Assembly: GCA_025353105.1 (NCBI GenBank)
Contig: JANXRG010000016.1
Coordinates: 1-33,897 of the forward strand
DNA: 33,897 bases
DNA from: Verrucomicrobiota bacterium
GTDB taxonomy: Bacteria; Verrucomicrobiota; Verrucomicrobiia; Chthoniobacterales; SZAS-18
Direction of reading: 5' to 3'
The notes beneath the pieces were generated by a model, which saw only the letters and a program-made list of their open reading frames with translations, was not told the DNA's origin and made no database searches. This document shows positions 26,461-33,897 of this stretch, piece after piece. Every line of letters starts with the position of its first letter. Position 1 is the stretch's first letter. The position numbers and the translations under genes were made by a program.

Positions 26461-29400
26461 CTACCCGGTTCCCGCTGGTCGCGTCGTTGATGCTTGGGGA
26501 GGGAGTGCGCGTCTTTCGGCGGCCGTCCGGTTTGCCATGAAATAGAGGACCGGCACGGCCATGCGGCTGATGAGCAGTGAGGCAATCTCGCCGGCCATGA
26601 GCGCGATCGCGAGGCCCTTGAAGATCGGGTCGGCGAGGATGACGCTGGCGCCGACGACAACCGCAAGCGCGGTGAGAAGCATCGGGCGAAAGCGCACGGC
26701 ACCCGCATCGACGACGGCTTCAGCGAGGGGCATGCCCTCGGCCAGACGCTGCTGGATGAAATCAACAAGAATGATCGAGTTGCGCACGACGATGCCCGCG
26801 CCGGCCATGAAGCCGATCATCGATGTGGCGGAGAAAAATGCGCCGAGCAGGCCGTGCGCGGGCAGGATGCCAACGAGCGAAAATGGGATCACAATCATGA
26901 CAATAAGTGGCGTGAGGAAGCTGCGGAACCAGCCGACCATCAACACGTAAATGAGCACGAGAACGGCCGCGAAAGCGGAGCCGAGGTCGCGGAAGACTTC
27001 GATTGTGATATGCCATTCGCCGTCCCACTTGATCGCGGGGCGCGCATCGGTAAACGGCTGCACCGCGTTGAAGATTTGCAGCGGCGTGCCGTCGCCGCCG
27101 AACGCGCGGGTGTCGAGCTTCGCCAGTGCGTCATTCATTTTCCCGATCGCGTAGACGGGGCTTTCAATCGCGCCGGCGACGTCGCCAATGACGTAGGTCA
27201 CAGGCATCAGGTTTTTGTGGTAGATGCTCTTCTCAGTGACCGTTTGCTCGACGCGCACCAGTTCGCGCAATGGGATGAGGGGCGCGACGCCGGTCGCGCC
27301 GGGCTCGGGCAGCGCATTGGCATCGCCGGAGCGGACGCGCAGCGCGAGCAATTCGTCGGGGGTGGTGCGCGCGGAGCGAGGCAGCTCCAGCATGATGTTC
27401 ACATCCTCCTTCTCGCGCGGCAGGTGGAGCAGGTCGACGGATTCACCGCCGACCGCGATGCGCAGCGTCTGTGAAATCGTCTCGGCGCTGATGCCGTGCA
27501 AGGCGGCCTTCTCCTTGTCGATGACAAAGCGCACCTTCGGCTGATCGGCCTCGACGTACCAGTCCACGTCCACGACACCCGGCGTGCTCTTAAAAATGTC
27601 GCGAACCTTGCGCGCGAGCGCGTGGCGGTTCGTCTCGTTCGGGCCGTAGATCTCGGCGACGAGCGTTTGCAGGACGGGCGGGCCGGGTGGCACCTCGGCG
27701 ACGGCGACGCGTGCGTCGAAACGGGCGGCGATCTCGGCGAGGCGGGGACGGACGCGCTTCGCGATGTCGTGGCTCTGCGCCTTGCGGTCGTCCTTCGAGA
27801 CGAGATTCACCTGGATGTCAGCGACATTGGCGCCCCGGCGCAGGAAATAGTGGCGCACGAGTCCGTTGAAATTGAAGGGCGACGCGACCCCGGCGTAAAT
27901 CTGGTAATCGGTGACTTCTGTTTCCAGGCGCACCGCCGCGGCGATCTCGCGCGCGGCCTGGGTCGTGCGCTCGAGCGAGCTACCCTCGGGCAGGTTCAGG
28001 ATCACCTGGAACTCACTCTTGTTGTCGAACGGCAGCATTTTCACCTTCACCCAGCCGAGCGCGACGGTGACCATCGCCCCGAGCAACAGCGCGGTGATCG
28101 AAGCGAGGAAAAGCCAGCGCCAGCGCGCCTCTGCGATCATCGGTCCCATCACCCGGTGATACAGTCGCGTGAAGAAATCCTCCTGGTGCCCGGAGTGGCT
28201 CTGCGGGCCAGTGGCTGCGGCGCCTCCGGTGAGTCGCGAATATTTTTTGCCCCAACGCAGGATGCGGATCGAAGCCCATGGTGTGACGATAAAGGCGATG
28301 GCCAGCGACCAGCCCATCGCGGTGCCGGCGCCAATCGGAATCGGTCGCATGTAAGGCCCCATCAACCCGCCGACAAAGGCCATCGGCAACACGGCGGCGA
28401 TGACGGCGAAGGTCGCGAGGATCGTCGGGTTGCCGACTTCGCTCACCGCGGCCACGGCGATCGCGGACCAGCTTCGGCCCCGGTTTTGCGGGAGATGAAA
28501 ATGCCGGACGATATTCTCGACCACGACAATCGCGTCATCGACAAGGATGCCGATGCTGAAGATCAGCGCAAAGAGCGTGATGCGGTTGAGCGTGAAGCCG
28601 AGCAGGTAGAAGACGAGCAGCGTGAGCGCGAGCGTGGCCGGGATGGCGAGGGCGACAACGACCGACTCGCGCCAACCGAGCGTCAGCGCAATGAGCAGCG
28701 AAACGCCGAACACGGCGATGCCCATGTGTCGCAGCAGTTCGTTGGACTTCTCCGCCGCGGTCTCGCCGTAGTGACGCGTGATGGCGACGCCGATGTCTCG
28801 CGGGATGACGGTGCCTTCGAGCGTCTCGACTTTGCGCAGCACGTCCTCCGCGACGGAAATCGCATTCGCGCCGGGGCGCTTGGCGATACTAAGCGTGACG
28901 GCGGGCTCCTCATCCGGCGCCGATGCGCGCGCGGCCCCGTGGCCGAAGAATGTGTAATTCGACGGCTCCTCCGCGCCGTCCACGATTTCCGCAACCTCGC
29001 GCAGATAGACGGGCCGACCGCCGAAGACGCCAACGACCACGTTGCCGACGTCCTCCGCGCTCGCGAGAAAGCCGCCGGTTTCGATGACCACCTCCTGATT
29101 GTTCGTCGTGAGGCCGCCCGAGCGATACTGGCGGTTTCCCTGCTGGAGCATTGGCACGAGGCCGGCGGCGCTGAGATTGCGCGAGGCAAGGCGTACGGGA
29201 TCGAGCAGCGCGCGCACCTGACGCCGCGCGCCGCCGATGATTGTCGTCTCCGCGACGAGCGGCACGGCTTTTACCGCGTCGTCCACCTCCGCCACGAGAC
29301 GCCGCAGCGTGAGATGGTCGTAGCGGGCGCTGTGGAAGGTGAGAGCGAGGATCGGCACGTCGTCGATGGACTTCGGCTTCACCAGCGGCGAGGCGACGCC

Positions 29401-29796
29401 GTGGGGGATGCGATCGAAGTTCGAACGCAACTTCTCCGTGAGCGCAACGAGGCTCGCCTGCGGATCGGAACCGACCTTGAACCGCACGATGACGAGACTC
29501 TCGCTGTCGCGCGAGGTGGAGTAGATGTATTCGACGCCCGGGATTTCCCAGAGCAGCTTCTCCATCGGTCGCGTCGCGCGCTCCTCGACTTCCTTCGCCG
29601 TGAAGCCAGCCATGTTCACCATCACATCGACCATCGGCACCTTGATCTGCGGCTCCTCCTCGCGTGGCAGCAAAAGGAGGGCGGCGATGCCCAGAAGGAC
29701 CGCGGCAACGATGATGAGCGGTGTGAGCTTCGAGTCGATGAACGCGTGGGCGACGCGACCGGCGACCCCGCGCGGCGGCGAAACGTCCGCGCTCAT
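26461..29796 (-). CDS. RND efflux pump, HAE-like (second system)
   Basis: Proton-driven RND pump of 1111 residues, unrelated in detail to the pump at 15198. It begins with a short cytoplasmic tail and the first helix ([20 protein letters not shown]), then the periplasmic loop. The fourth helix has [15 protein letters not shown], with Asp420-Asp421 as in drug-efflux (AcrB-type) and related pumps, rather than the HME signature. The N-terminal [20 protein letters not shown] is typical of a group often found with DUF2892 and adaptor lipoproteins. The C-terminus is hydrophobic then Pro-rich. It overlaps its adaptor gene by 4 nt. Substrate unknown; the surroundings argue for metals or thiol-reactive stress. 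Confidence 0.9.
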   Translation of the reverse strand: MSADVSPPRGVAGRVAHAFIDSKLTPLIIVAAVLLGIAALLLLPREEEPQIKVPMVDVMVNMAGFTAKEVEERATRPMEKLLWEIPGVEYIYSTSRDSESLVIVRFKVGSDPQASLVALTEKLRSNFDRIPHGVASPLVKPKSIDDVPILALTFHSARYDHLTLRRLVAEVDDAVKAVPLVAETTIIGGARRQVRALLDPVRLASRNLSAAGLVPMLQQGNRQYRSGGLTTNNQEVVIETGGFLASAEDVGNVVVGVFGGRPVYLREVAEIVDGAEEPSNYTFFGHGAARASAPDEEPAVTLSIAKRPGANAISVAEDVLRKVETLEGTVIPRDIGVAITRHYGETAAEKSNELLRHMGIAVFGVSLLIALTLGWRESVVVALAIPATLALTLLVFYLLGFTLNRITLFALIFSIGILVDDAIVVVENIVRHFHLPQNRGRSWSAIAVAAVSEVGNPTILATFAVIAAVLPMAFVGGLMGPYMRPIPIGAGTAMGWSLAIAFIVTPWASIRILRWGKKYSRLTGGAAATGPQSHSGHQEDFFTRLYHRVMGPMIAEARWRWLFLASITALLLGAMVTVALGWVKVKMLPFDNKSEFQVILNLPEGSSLERTTQAAREIAAAVRLETEVTDYQIYAGVASPFNFNGLVRHYFLRRGANVADIQVNLVSKDDRKAQSHDIAKRVRPRLAEIAARFDARVAVAEVPPGPPVLQTLVAEIYGPNETNRHALARKVRDIFKSTPGVVDVDWYVEADQPKVRFVIDKEKAALHGISAETISQTLRIAVGGESVDLLHLPREKEDVNIMLELPRSARTTPDELLALRVRSGDANALPEPGATGVAPLIPLRELVRVEQTVTEKSIYHKNLMPVTYVIGDVAGAIESPVYAIGKMNDALAKLDTRAFGGDGTPLQIFNAVQPFTDARPAIKWDGEWHITIEVFRDLGSAFAAVLVLIYVLMVGWFRSFLTPLIVMIVIPFSLVGILPAHGLLGAFFSATSMIGFMAGAGIVVRNSIILVDFIQQRLAEGMPLAEAVVDAGAVRFRPMLLTALAVVVGASVILADPIFKGLAIALMAGEIASLLISRMAVPVLYFMANRTAAERRALPPQASTTRPAGTG

Positions 29797-30815
29797 GGCT
29801 TCAGCGTGATCGGTAGGCCGTCGCGCAATTGATTGGCACCGTCGATGACGACGCTCTCACCGGAGTCGATCCCGGAGATGACCTCGACTTCATCGTCCGT
29901 GCGCTTACCGGTGCGGACGATGCGGAGCTGGGCGTGATTGTTGACGGTGACAAAGACGGTCTCCATTTGTCCGCGCGCGATGAGCGCGGCGGCGGGCACC
30001 CGGATCGTATGACTCTCGCCGGTCGCGACCCACACGCGACCGAACTCGCCGCTGCGGGTGCCATCGGTCGGCGGCAGGTCGAGCTTGACGAGGAAAGTGC
30101 GGCTCGCGGATTCGGCGACGGGCGCGATCTCGACGACCGTGCCTTCGATCGGTCTCGGTACGGCACTGACGCGCACGGGCAGCTTGGCGCCGAGCTTCAC
30201 GTTGCCGATGAGCGACTCCGGCACGTCGGCCTCAAAGCGGAGCGCGCTCGGGTCTTCCATTTCGGCAACCGGTTTGCCGGGCGCGGCGAGGTCGCCGACA
30301 TCGGCGAGTTTGCGCGTAACTACCCCGTTGAAGGGCGCGAGAACCTTCGTGTAACCGAGCATCGTCTCCGTTTCCTTGACCGCCCCAACGGCAACCCGTT
30401 CGCGCGCTTGGACGCCATCGAACTCGGCCTGCGTGGTGACCTTCTTGGTGAGCAGTTCGCGTGCACGTTCGAGGTCGCGCGTCGCCTGCTCGCGCACGGC
30501 GAGCGCCTGGTCGAGCTTCGCCTGAATCTCGCGGGAATCGAGCTGCGCGATCAGGTCGCCCACTCGCAACGTTTGCCCCGGCGTAACGAGCAGCGCCTCG
30601 ATCCGACCGCTCACCTTCGCCTCGATCGCCGCGCGCAACTTCGCCCGCACGGTGCCGACGACCTGCTCGCTGGAGGGCCGGGGTTTCTGCTCGACGACCG
30701 CGACGCGCACGGCGACAGCGGGTCGTGCTTCGGGCGCATTGCTTACTTTTTTCGAATGACACGCGGCGAGTGCGCAGGCGGCCGCGACGGTGGCAAGCGA
30801 ACGCGGAAGCTTCAT
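29793..30815 (-). CDS. RND periplasmic adaptor lipoprotein (second system)
   Basis: 340-residue membrane-fusion protein. Residues 1-19 are a lipoprotein signal with lipobox LAAC (Cys19). It has the lipoyl-type halves ([29 protein letters not shown] and [23 protein letters not shown]), a helical hairpin of about 60 residues between them (~95-155), and the beta-barrel. Its stop overlaps the pump start by ATGA, and its own ATG overlaps the stop of the DUF2892 gene by 4 nt, so all three are translationally coupled. No TolC partner is encoded nearby; the channel at 19642 or another would be needed. Confidence 0.9.
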   Translation of the reverse strand: MKLPRSLATVAAACALAACHSKKVSNAPEARPAVAVRVAVVEQKPRPSSEQVVGTVRAKLRAAIEAKVSGRIEALLVTPGQTLRVGDLIAQLDSREIQAKLDQALAVREQATRDLERARELLTKKVTTQAEFDGVQARERVAVGAVKETETMLGYTKVLAPFNGVVTRKLADVGDLAAPGKPVAEMEDPSALRFEADVPESLIGNVKLGAKLPVRVSAVPRPIEGTVVEIAPVAESASRTFLVKLDLPPTDGTRSGEFGRVWVATGESHTIRVPAAALIARGQMETVFVTVNNHAQLRIVRTGKRTDDEVEVISGIDSGESVVIDGANQLRDGLPITLKP

Positions 30816-31039
30816 CGGACCTTAGCGTGACGCGTGTCGCAAGGTTCGCCATCCCGGCCGACGCCCAGCTTGCGGAGAATGCGCTCGAGCGGGCAGAAGC
30901 CGGTGAAAGCGGTCTGGAAGAGGTTGAGGCCGACGAACGCCGCGAGGAGCAGCCAGCGTTGGTCCACCCAATATCCGAGGGCGAGGCCGGTGAGAACGAG
31001 CGTGCCGGCGACGAGGAAGACGATGTTTGGGATTTTCAT
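30812..31039 (-). CDS. DUF2892 inner-membrane protein (YgaP-like)
   Basis: 75-residue protein with two membrane helices (NIVFLVAGTLVLTGLALGYW and WLLLAAFVGLNLFQTAFTG) and the family's GFCPLERILRKLG motif, whose Cys is conserved in DUF2892. Members are often fused or linked to rhodanese domains and to sulfide or metal genes. ATG 31039 is the only reasonable start. It is the first gene of the coupled DUF2892-adaptor-pump unit. Confidence 0.9.
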   Translation of the reverse strand: MKIPNIVFLVAGTLVLTGLALGYWVDQRWLLLAAFVGLNLFQTAFTGFCPLERILRKLGVGRDGEPCDTRHAKVR

Positions 31040-31146
31040 AAGGCTCTTCCGTGCGTTCGGAACCTTGGTCCCAATGGACCACTGTAGTCGAGAAATCCCC
31101 CGCGCTCACCCGCCGTTGCGGTTTTCGGTCGAGTACATCGGGCCAT

Positions 31147-31530
31147 TCAGCCGGCCGCGTCCTTCATGATTTTGAAAATCGTGTCCTCCACTTCCTGCGC
31201 CACCTCCTTCAGTTGCGGCGCGTTGAACATCGCGAGAAGAATGGTTGGTTTCAATGTCGCCAGAATGGTTTTACCGCTCTCTTCGTAAATGGAGATGCGG
31301 CAGGGCAGTGCGGTGGAGACGCTCATGTCCTGGTCGAGCACCTTCTTTGCTTGTTGCGGCTGGCAGACCTCAAAGATCAGACATTCGCGGCCGAACTCCA
31401 CTCCCTTCTTCGTCATCGTTTCCCTGAGGTTGTGCACCTGCATGACGCCAAAGTGATGGGCTTGGACGGCGGCCTGCAAGGCAGCCGCAACCTCACTGAC
31501 GGTTTTTTCAGTCGTTAATTTGATCAACAT
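31147..31530 (-). CDS. DUF302 family protein
   Basis: 127-residue soluble protein of the DUF302 family (alpha/beta, ~100-residue core): MLIKLTTEKTVSEVAAALQA, then HHFGVMQVHNL, the CLIFEVCQPQQAKKVL segment with two Cys, and LPCRISIYEESGKTIL. It is typical of proteins found beside redox and metal genes; function unknown. I chose ATG 31530, the usual DUF302 beginning; a GTG at 31557 is also open. The gap of 107 nt to the DUF2892 gene holds nothing that I recognise. Confidence 0.85.
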   Translation of the reverse strand: MLIKLTTEKTVSEVAAALQAAVQAHHFGVMQVHNLRETMTKKGVEFGRECLIFEVCQPQQAKKVLDQDMSVSTALPCRISIYEESGKTILATLKPTILLAMFNAPQLKEVAQEVEDTIFKIMKDAAG

Positions 31531-31581
31531 AGGTTGCTTTCTCGTTTCAGAGCTCACTTTGTAGCCGCGTTGAGCGCTGAA

Positions 31582-31707
31582 TCATTTCTGAGACAACTTG
31601 CTGATCACGACGACCAGCAAGACTACCACCAGGGTGCCGATCACCGTCCAGACCCACATTCCTCCGCTCCCCCATCCATTCATCCATCCGTCAGTTTGGT
31701 TCATCAT
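31582..31707 (-). CDS. 41-residue membrane protein, Met/Trp/Gly-rich N-terminus
   Basis: Short reading frame too small for standard gene lists. ATG-ATG at 31707, 42 codons. The N-terminal ~17 residues are rich in Met, Trp and Gly (DGWMNGWGSGGMW), followed by one membrane helix of ~20 residues (VIGTLVVVLLVVVI) and a short Ser/Lys tail. Such tiny single-TM proteins with an M/W/G-rich head are common beside copper and DUF302 genes, and are often annotated as hypothetical. It lies between the Cys-rich and DUF302 genes on the same strand. No Shine-Dalgarno is seen; the call rests on composition, helix and context. Confidence 0.65.
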   Translation of the reverse strand: MMNQTDGWMNGWGSGGMWVWTVIGTLVVVLLVVVISKLSQK

Positions 31708-31776
31708 AGCGAGTGCTTGGTGCCGCGGCAATCCGCCGCGCCGGGTGAAGGCAAATCAAGTTTCATCGAGCAGCCA

Positions 31777-31980
31777 TCACTTCTTCGGGGCGTCCTTCTC
31801 CTTCTTGTCGCAGCAGGGCGCGCATTTATCTTGGCCGCACTTCTCGCAACAGTCGCCGCCCTGGGTGCAACAGGTGCCGCATTCTTTGGTCGCCTTCATT
31901 TTCTTGGGTGCGTCCTGCGCCCACACAGGCAAAGCGGAAACGGCGAGTGCGAAGATGGCGAGTTTGAGGGTAGTTTTCAT
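31777..31980 (-). CDS. Exported cysteine-rich metal-binding-type protein
   Basis: 67-residue protein: signal peptide MKTTLKLAIFALAVSALPVWAQ (split at ~21) and a mature part of about 45 residues with nine cysteines at 34, 37, 38, 44, 45, 48, 53, 56 and 57, arranged ECGTCC, CCEKC, CAPCC, surrounded by Lys and Asp/Glu. The layout resembles a periplasmic metallothionein-like binder, not a known family. I chose ATG 31980; an upstream ATG at 32022 is in frame but removes the signal from the terminus and runs into the conserved repeat block. Candidate metal buffer; function inferred from composition. Confidence 0.75.
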   Translation of the reverse strand: MKTTLKLAIFALAVSALPVWAQDAPKKMKATKECGTCCTQGGDCCEKCGQDKCAPCCDKKEKDAPKK

Positions 31981-32010
31981 GGTCGAACGGTCTGTGAATA
32001 TTGAGCAAAG

Positions 32011-32093
32011 GGCTGCTCTCATTGTTTCACCGTCACGACACTTGACCCAGCGGTCTACGCATCCGCCCGGAAAAGCTGCGCGTTTTCTCGGAT
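32011..32093. repeat. Copy 2 of conserved upstream repeat (46-bp perfect core)
   Basis: Identical to copy 1 over 32048-32093, with weaker similarity over 32011-32047. It lies between the GH130 stop (32135) and the cysteine-rich gene, 30 nt before the chosen ATG. Same orientation relative to the downstream minus-strand gene as copy 1. The hairpin-forming part is 32061-32093. Confidence 0.85.
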
Positions 32094-32134
32094 TGCGCGG
32101 TCCCGCGATTTTACTCGAGGCTTCTCTTCGTCAC

Positions 32135-33280
32135 TCAATGGCTCGGTGGTTCTTCATGGAACTCACCGCTTGCCGCTGCCGGAAGATAATCTGGCAAATC
32201 GAGTCGTGCCACGCCGATGCGGTTATCCGCCATGCCGTAGTACACGTCGAAGCGTCCCGGCAAACCCAGGTCATCCCGCCGGTCAATCGCGGTTGGAAAG
32301 ACGACATTGGGCACGATGCCCTCGCGCTCTTTGCTCAGTTCTGGCGTCAAGACCGGCTCCGGCGATCGATAGCGGATCAAGTGAGGATGTTTCTCGTCCA
32401 GCAAGAGGAGCCCCGCTGAGTAGGTCAGCCGGCCGGCCGAATCAGGCTTGTGCAACGTCTCACACACCCCGTGGTAGAGGAACAGCCATCCCTGCGGAGT
32501 CAGGATCGGCGGAGTGCCGCCGCCGATTTTCAACTGCTCCCAAGCCGCGACCGGACACGCCAGCCGCCGGTGCAAACCGAAGTGGCAGAGGTGATGATGT
32601 TCATCGCAGACCTCATGGACCAAAGAGTGATAGGATATCCAGATGCTCTCTCGAAGGATATCCATCACGCGGGGAAACCCGCAGTGAAGTTTTTCGTCCG
32701 GCCCGGTGCCGGGAAAGAGCGGACGATGGATGAGCGCCATGGCAGGCTGTCCGTCCGGATCGGGGATGGCGACAGGAAAGAGCACCGCGTCTTTGTTGGC
32801 GACATCATTGAAATCCACCCCCTCGTAGGGCTGGAAGGTCGCCAGGCCCAATCGCTCCCAATGAAACAAATCTTCCGACATGGCCATCGCGATGCGAGGT
32901 CCTCGCGTTGAAAGCGCCGTGTAGGTCATCACATACCGCTGCAACGGCTCGAGGAAAGTGATGCGCGGATCCTCGCAACCGCCGCCGTCGGGCCGGAGTT
33001 CGTAATCCGCCTGAGGCTCCAGCGCGATGCCCAATCGTTCGACCCCCACCGGGTCGCCGGTCTCGCTAAAGCGCACCCGCGCGATGCCGATTCGCGAGTA
33101 GTTGCCCCGCGCCACCAGTCGGGGAAAGAGATAGAGTTGCCCGTCGCGACCGCGCGCCGACGCCGGATTCAACACCCCTTCCACCTCCATTAAATTGCCC
33201 GGCTCCGGCTCCATTACCAAGCCGAGGCGCTGCAATCCCGCGGGGTGCCTCGCGTTTTGCAACTCTCTTGTCAATTTCAT
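32135..33280 (-). CDS. GH130 family glycosidase/phosphorylase (second)
   Basis: 381-residue enzyme of GH130, shorter than the one at 12 and lacking its N-terminal extension. The propeller begins with RHPAGLQRLG and the blades show MEVEGVLNPASA, GGCEDPRITFL (with the general-acid Asp), KIGGGTPPI, GWLFLYHGVCE and IVPNVVFPT. Start at ATG 33280 (MKLTRELQNA); an upstream ATG at 33304 and an open frame to 33454 exist, but the latter overlaps the cytochrome gene. Substrate, probably a beta-mannoside, and hydrolase versus phosphorylase remain open. Neighbours are the Cys-rich gene below and a cytochrome c above; no glycosyltransferase is adjacent here. Confidence 0.85.
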   Translation of the reverse strand: MKLTRELQNARHPAGLQRLGLVMEPEPGNLMEVEGVLNPASARGRDGQLYLFPRLVARGNYSRIGIARVRFSETGDPVGVERLGIALEPQADYELRPDGGGCEDPRITFLEPLQRYVMTYTALSTRGPRIAMAMSEDLFHWERLGLATFQPYEGVDFNDVANKDAVLFPVAIPDPDGQPAMALIHRPLFPGTGPDEKLHCGFPRVMDILRESIWISYHSLVHEVCDEHHHLCHFGLHRRLACPVAAWEQLKIGGGTPPILTPQGWLFLYHGVCETLHKPDSAGRLTYSAGLLLLDEKHPHLIRYRSPEPVLTPELSKEREGIVPNVVFPTAIDRRDDLGLPGRFDVYYGMADNRIGVARLDLPDYLPAAASGEFHEEPPSH

Positions 33281-33341
33281 GATCGGTTTGCTTTCCTGGA
33301 ACATCGGAGAGGTGAACACCGTCTTAGCGCCACGGTCATGC

Positions 33342-33897
33342 TCAATGATGCTTGTAGTAGCCAACTCCCTTGATGTCGTTCCACGCGGTCGTTTGATGGC
33401 AGAGAAAGCATTGGTTGACCTTCGCATTCGGCTGTCCGCAGATTGCTTGGTCAATCATCTGGAAGTGCATCATGTAATGACTCGGCGGCGCTTGATGGCA
33501 CTGGGCGCACGACTGGGAAGCCGGCGACGGGTGGCGAAATTCCGGGACCGTCCATTTCGTGGTCTCGTGGCAGGAAGCGCAGTCGGACCCAAAAAGGCCA
33601 ACGTGTTGGTCCTTCGTTCCGTGGCACGTTGCGCAATTGAGCAGCGACTCATAACGCTGGAGCTGCGGCGCGATCGGTGACCGGTCACTTTGTTTGAGCC
33701 AGACGACGAGGGCATTGTGCTCCTGATCCCGCGCGGGAGACGCGCTTTGGTCCTGCCGCAAGCCGATGCGCGCCAGGGCGACGTGATCCATTTTCGTCGT
33801 GCGCGGGACCCGACCCTGGTGTTCGAGATGGCAGGCAGCGCACGCGGCGATGTCGGCGTGAAACGCGCTCGGCTGGCGTTGGAGGACGGCCTTGTTG
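33342..33897 (-). CDS. Multihaem cytochrome c, 5' end outside the window
   Basis: Partial gene: the frame is open from 33342 to the right edge and no start is seen. The internal ATG at 33791 is not the start, because the frame upstream of it carries a further haem motif, CAACHLEHQGR. Five haem-binding motifs are visible in order: CAACH, CATCH, CASCH, CAQCH and CFLCH, with extra His residues for axial ligands. The C-HLEHQGR context is typical of cytochrome c3-family multihaem proteins. Such proteins carry electrons in the periplasm. The C-terminus ends GYYKHH. The gene precedes the GH130 gene on the same strand by about 60 nt. Signal peptide and total haem count are outside the view. Confidence 0.88.
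   Translation of the reverse strand, partial: NKAVLQRQPSAFHADIAACAACHLEHQGRVPRTTKMDHVALARIGLRQDQSASPARDQEHNALVVWLKQSDRSPIAPQLQRYESLLNCATCHGTKDQHVGLFGSDCASCHETTKWTVPEFRHPSPASQSCAQCHQAPPSHYMMHFQMIDQAICGQPNAKVNQCFLCHQTTAWNDIKGVGYYKHH

Noticed and set aside
26322-26500. Open minus-strand frame after the RND stop that continues through the repeat
   Set aside because: No start codon of its own and no family; I could not tell chance from a frame-shifted pump tail, so I made no call.
26277-26540. 87-residue plus-strand frame across the repeat copy
   Set aside because: It is antisense to the RND 3' end and depends on the 46-bp repeat. A similar peptide string occurs at 32041 only because the DNA is repeated.
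27496-29832. 778-residue plus-strand open frame
   Set aside because: Shadow of the RND gene on the other strand; composition is His/Arg/Asp-rich with no domain.
26285-32093. Composite transposon or IS bounded by the direct repeats
   Set aside because: No transposase or recombinase gene, no terminal inverted repeats and no target duplication visible around either copy.
1-33897. CRISPR array, tRNA, rRNA or riboswitch
   Set aside because: No array of regularly spaced repeats, no tRNA-like cloverleaf ending in a T-loop pattern and no conserved aptamer was recognised by eye.

Overview
The window looks like a chromosomal segment of a GC-rich Gram-negative bacterium, most probably a member of Verrucomicrobiota or a relative in the PVC group. 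The basis is the sequence style of DnaB and L9, the adjacency rplI-dnaB, near-absence of Shine-Dalgarno sequences, outer-membrane and periplasmic proteins, and a short degenerate tandem repeat of the 'aatctgaaat' kind in one intergenic gap. This assignment is inference; no rRNA or other marker is present. No tRNA, rRNA, transposase, phage gene or CRISPR array was seen.

Layout. (1) 12-3742, minus: a GT4-type glycosyltransferase with a long C-terminal helical domain, overlapping a GH130 glycosidase/phosphorylase by 13 nt. (2) 3743-4244: a 500-bp gap with hairpins and a candidate promoter, leading into (3) rplI and dnaB on the plus strand. (4) 6382-10946, minus: a complete phosphate-uptake operon pstS-pstC-pstA-pstB-phoU with a Pho-box-like site in front of pstS and a strong hairpin between pstS and pstC. 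(5) 11053-14609, minus: a Cu(I)-type P1B ATPase and an alpha/beta hydrolase that overlap by 4 nt. (6) 14710-20991, minus: a tripartite heavy-metal efflux operon (TolC-like channel, periplasmic adaptor, RND pump) ending in a small secreted DUF4440-like protein. (7) 21130-22575, plus, divergent from that operon: a three-gene set, short single-TM protein, CnrX-like periplasmic metal sensor and ECF sigma factor, matching the order of cnrYXH of Cupriavidus. (8) 22624-26234, minus: DUF6799-like Met-rich protein, multicopper oxidase CopA and outer-membrane CopB. (9) 26461-31980, minus: a second RND pump with lipoprotein adaptor, DUF2892 protein, DUF302 protein, a 41-residue membrane protein and a 67-residue exported cysteine-rich protein. 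(10) 32135-33897, minus: a second GH130 enzyme and the 3' part of a multihaem cytochrome c that runs off the window.

Regions 5 to 9 form a roughly 21-kb metal-resistance island. Cytoplasmic Cu(I) would be pumped to the periplasm by the ATPase, oxidised or bound there by CopA, CopB and the small Met- or Cys-rich proteins, and other cations expelled by the RND systems. The CnrX-like protein keeps the five metal ligands of CnrX at exactly the same spacing, so the divergent RND operon is probably under metal-triggered ECF sigma control.

The most unusual non-coding signal is a perfect 46-bp direct repeat (26322-26367 and 32048-32093) with weaker similarity continuing for about 37 nt. Each copy lies just upstream of a small exported metal-binding-type gene (the Met-rich and the Cys-rich one).
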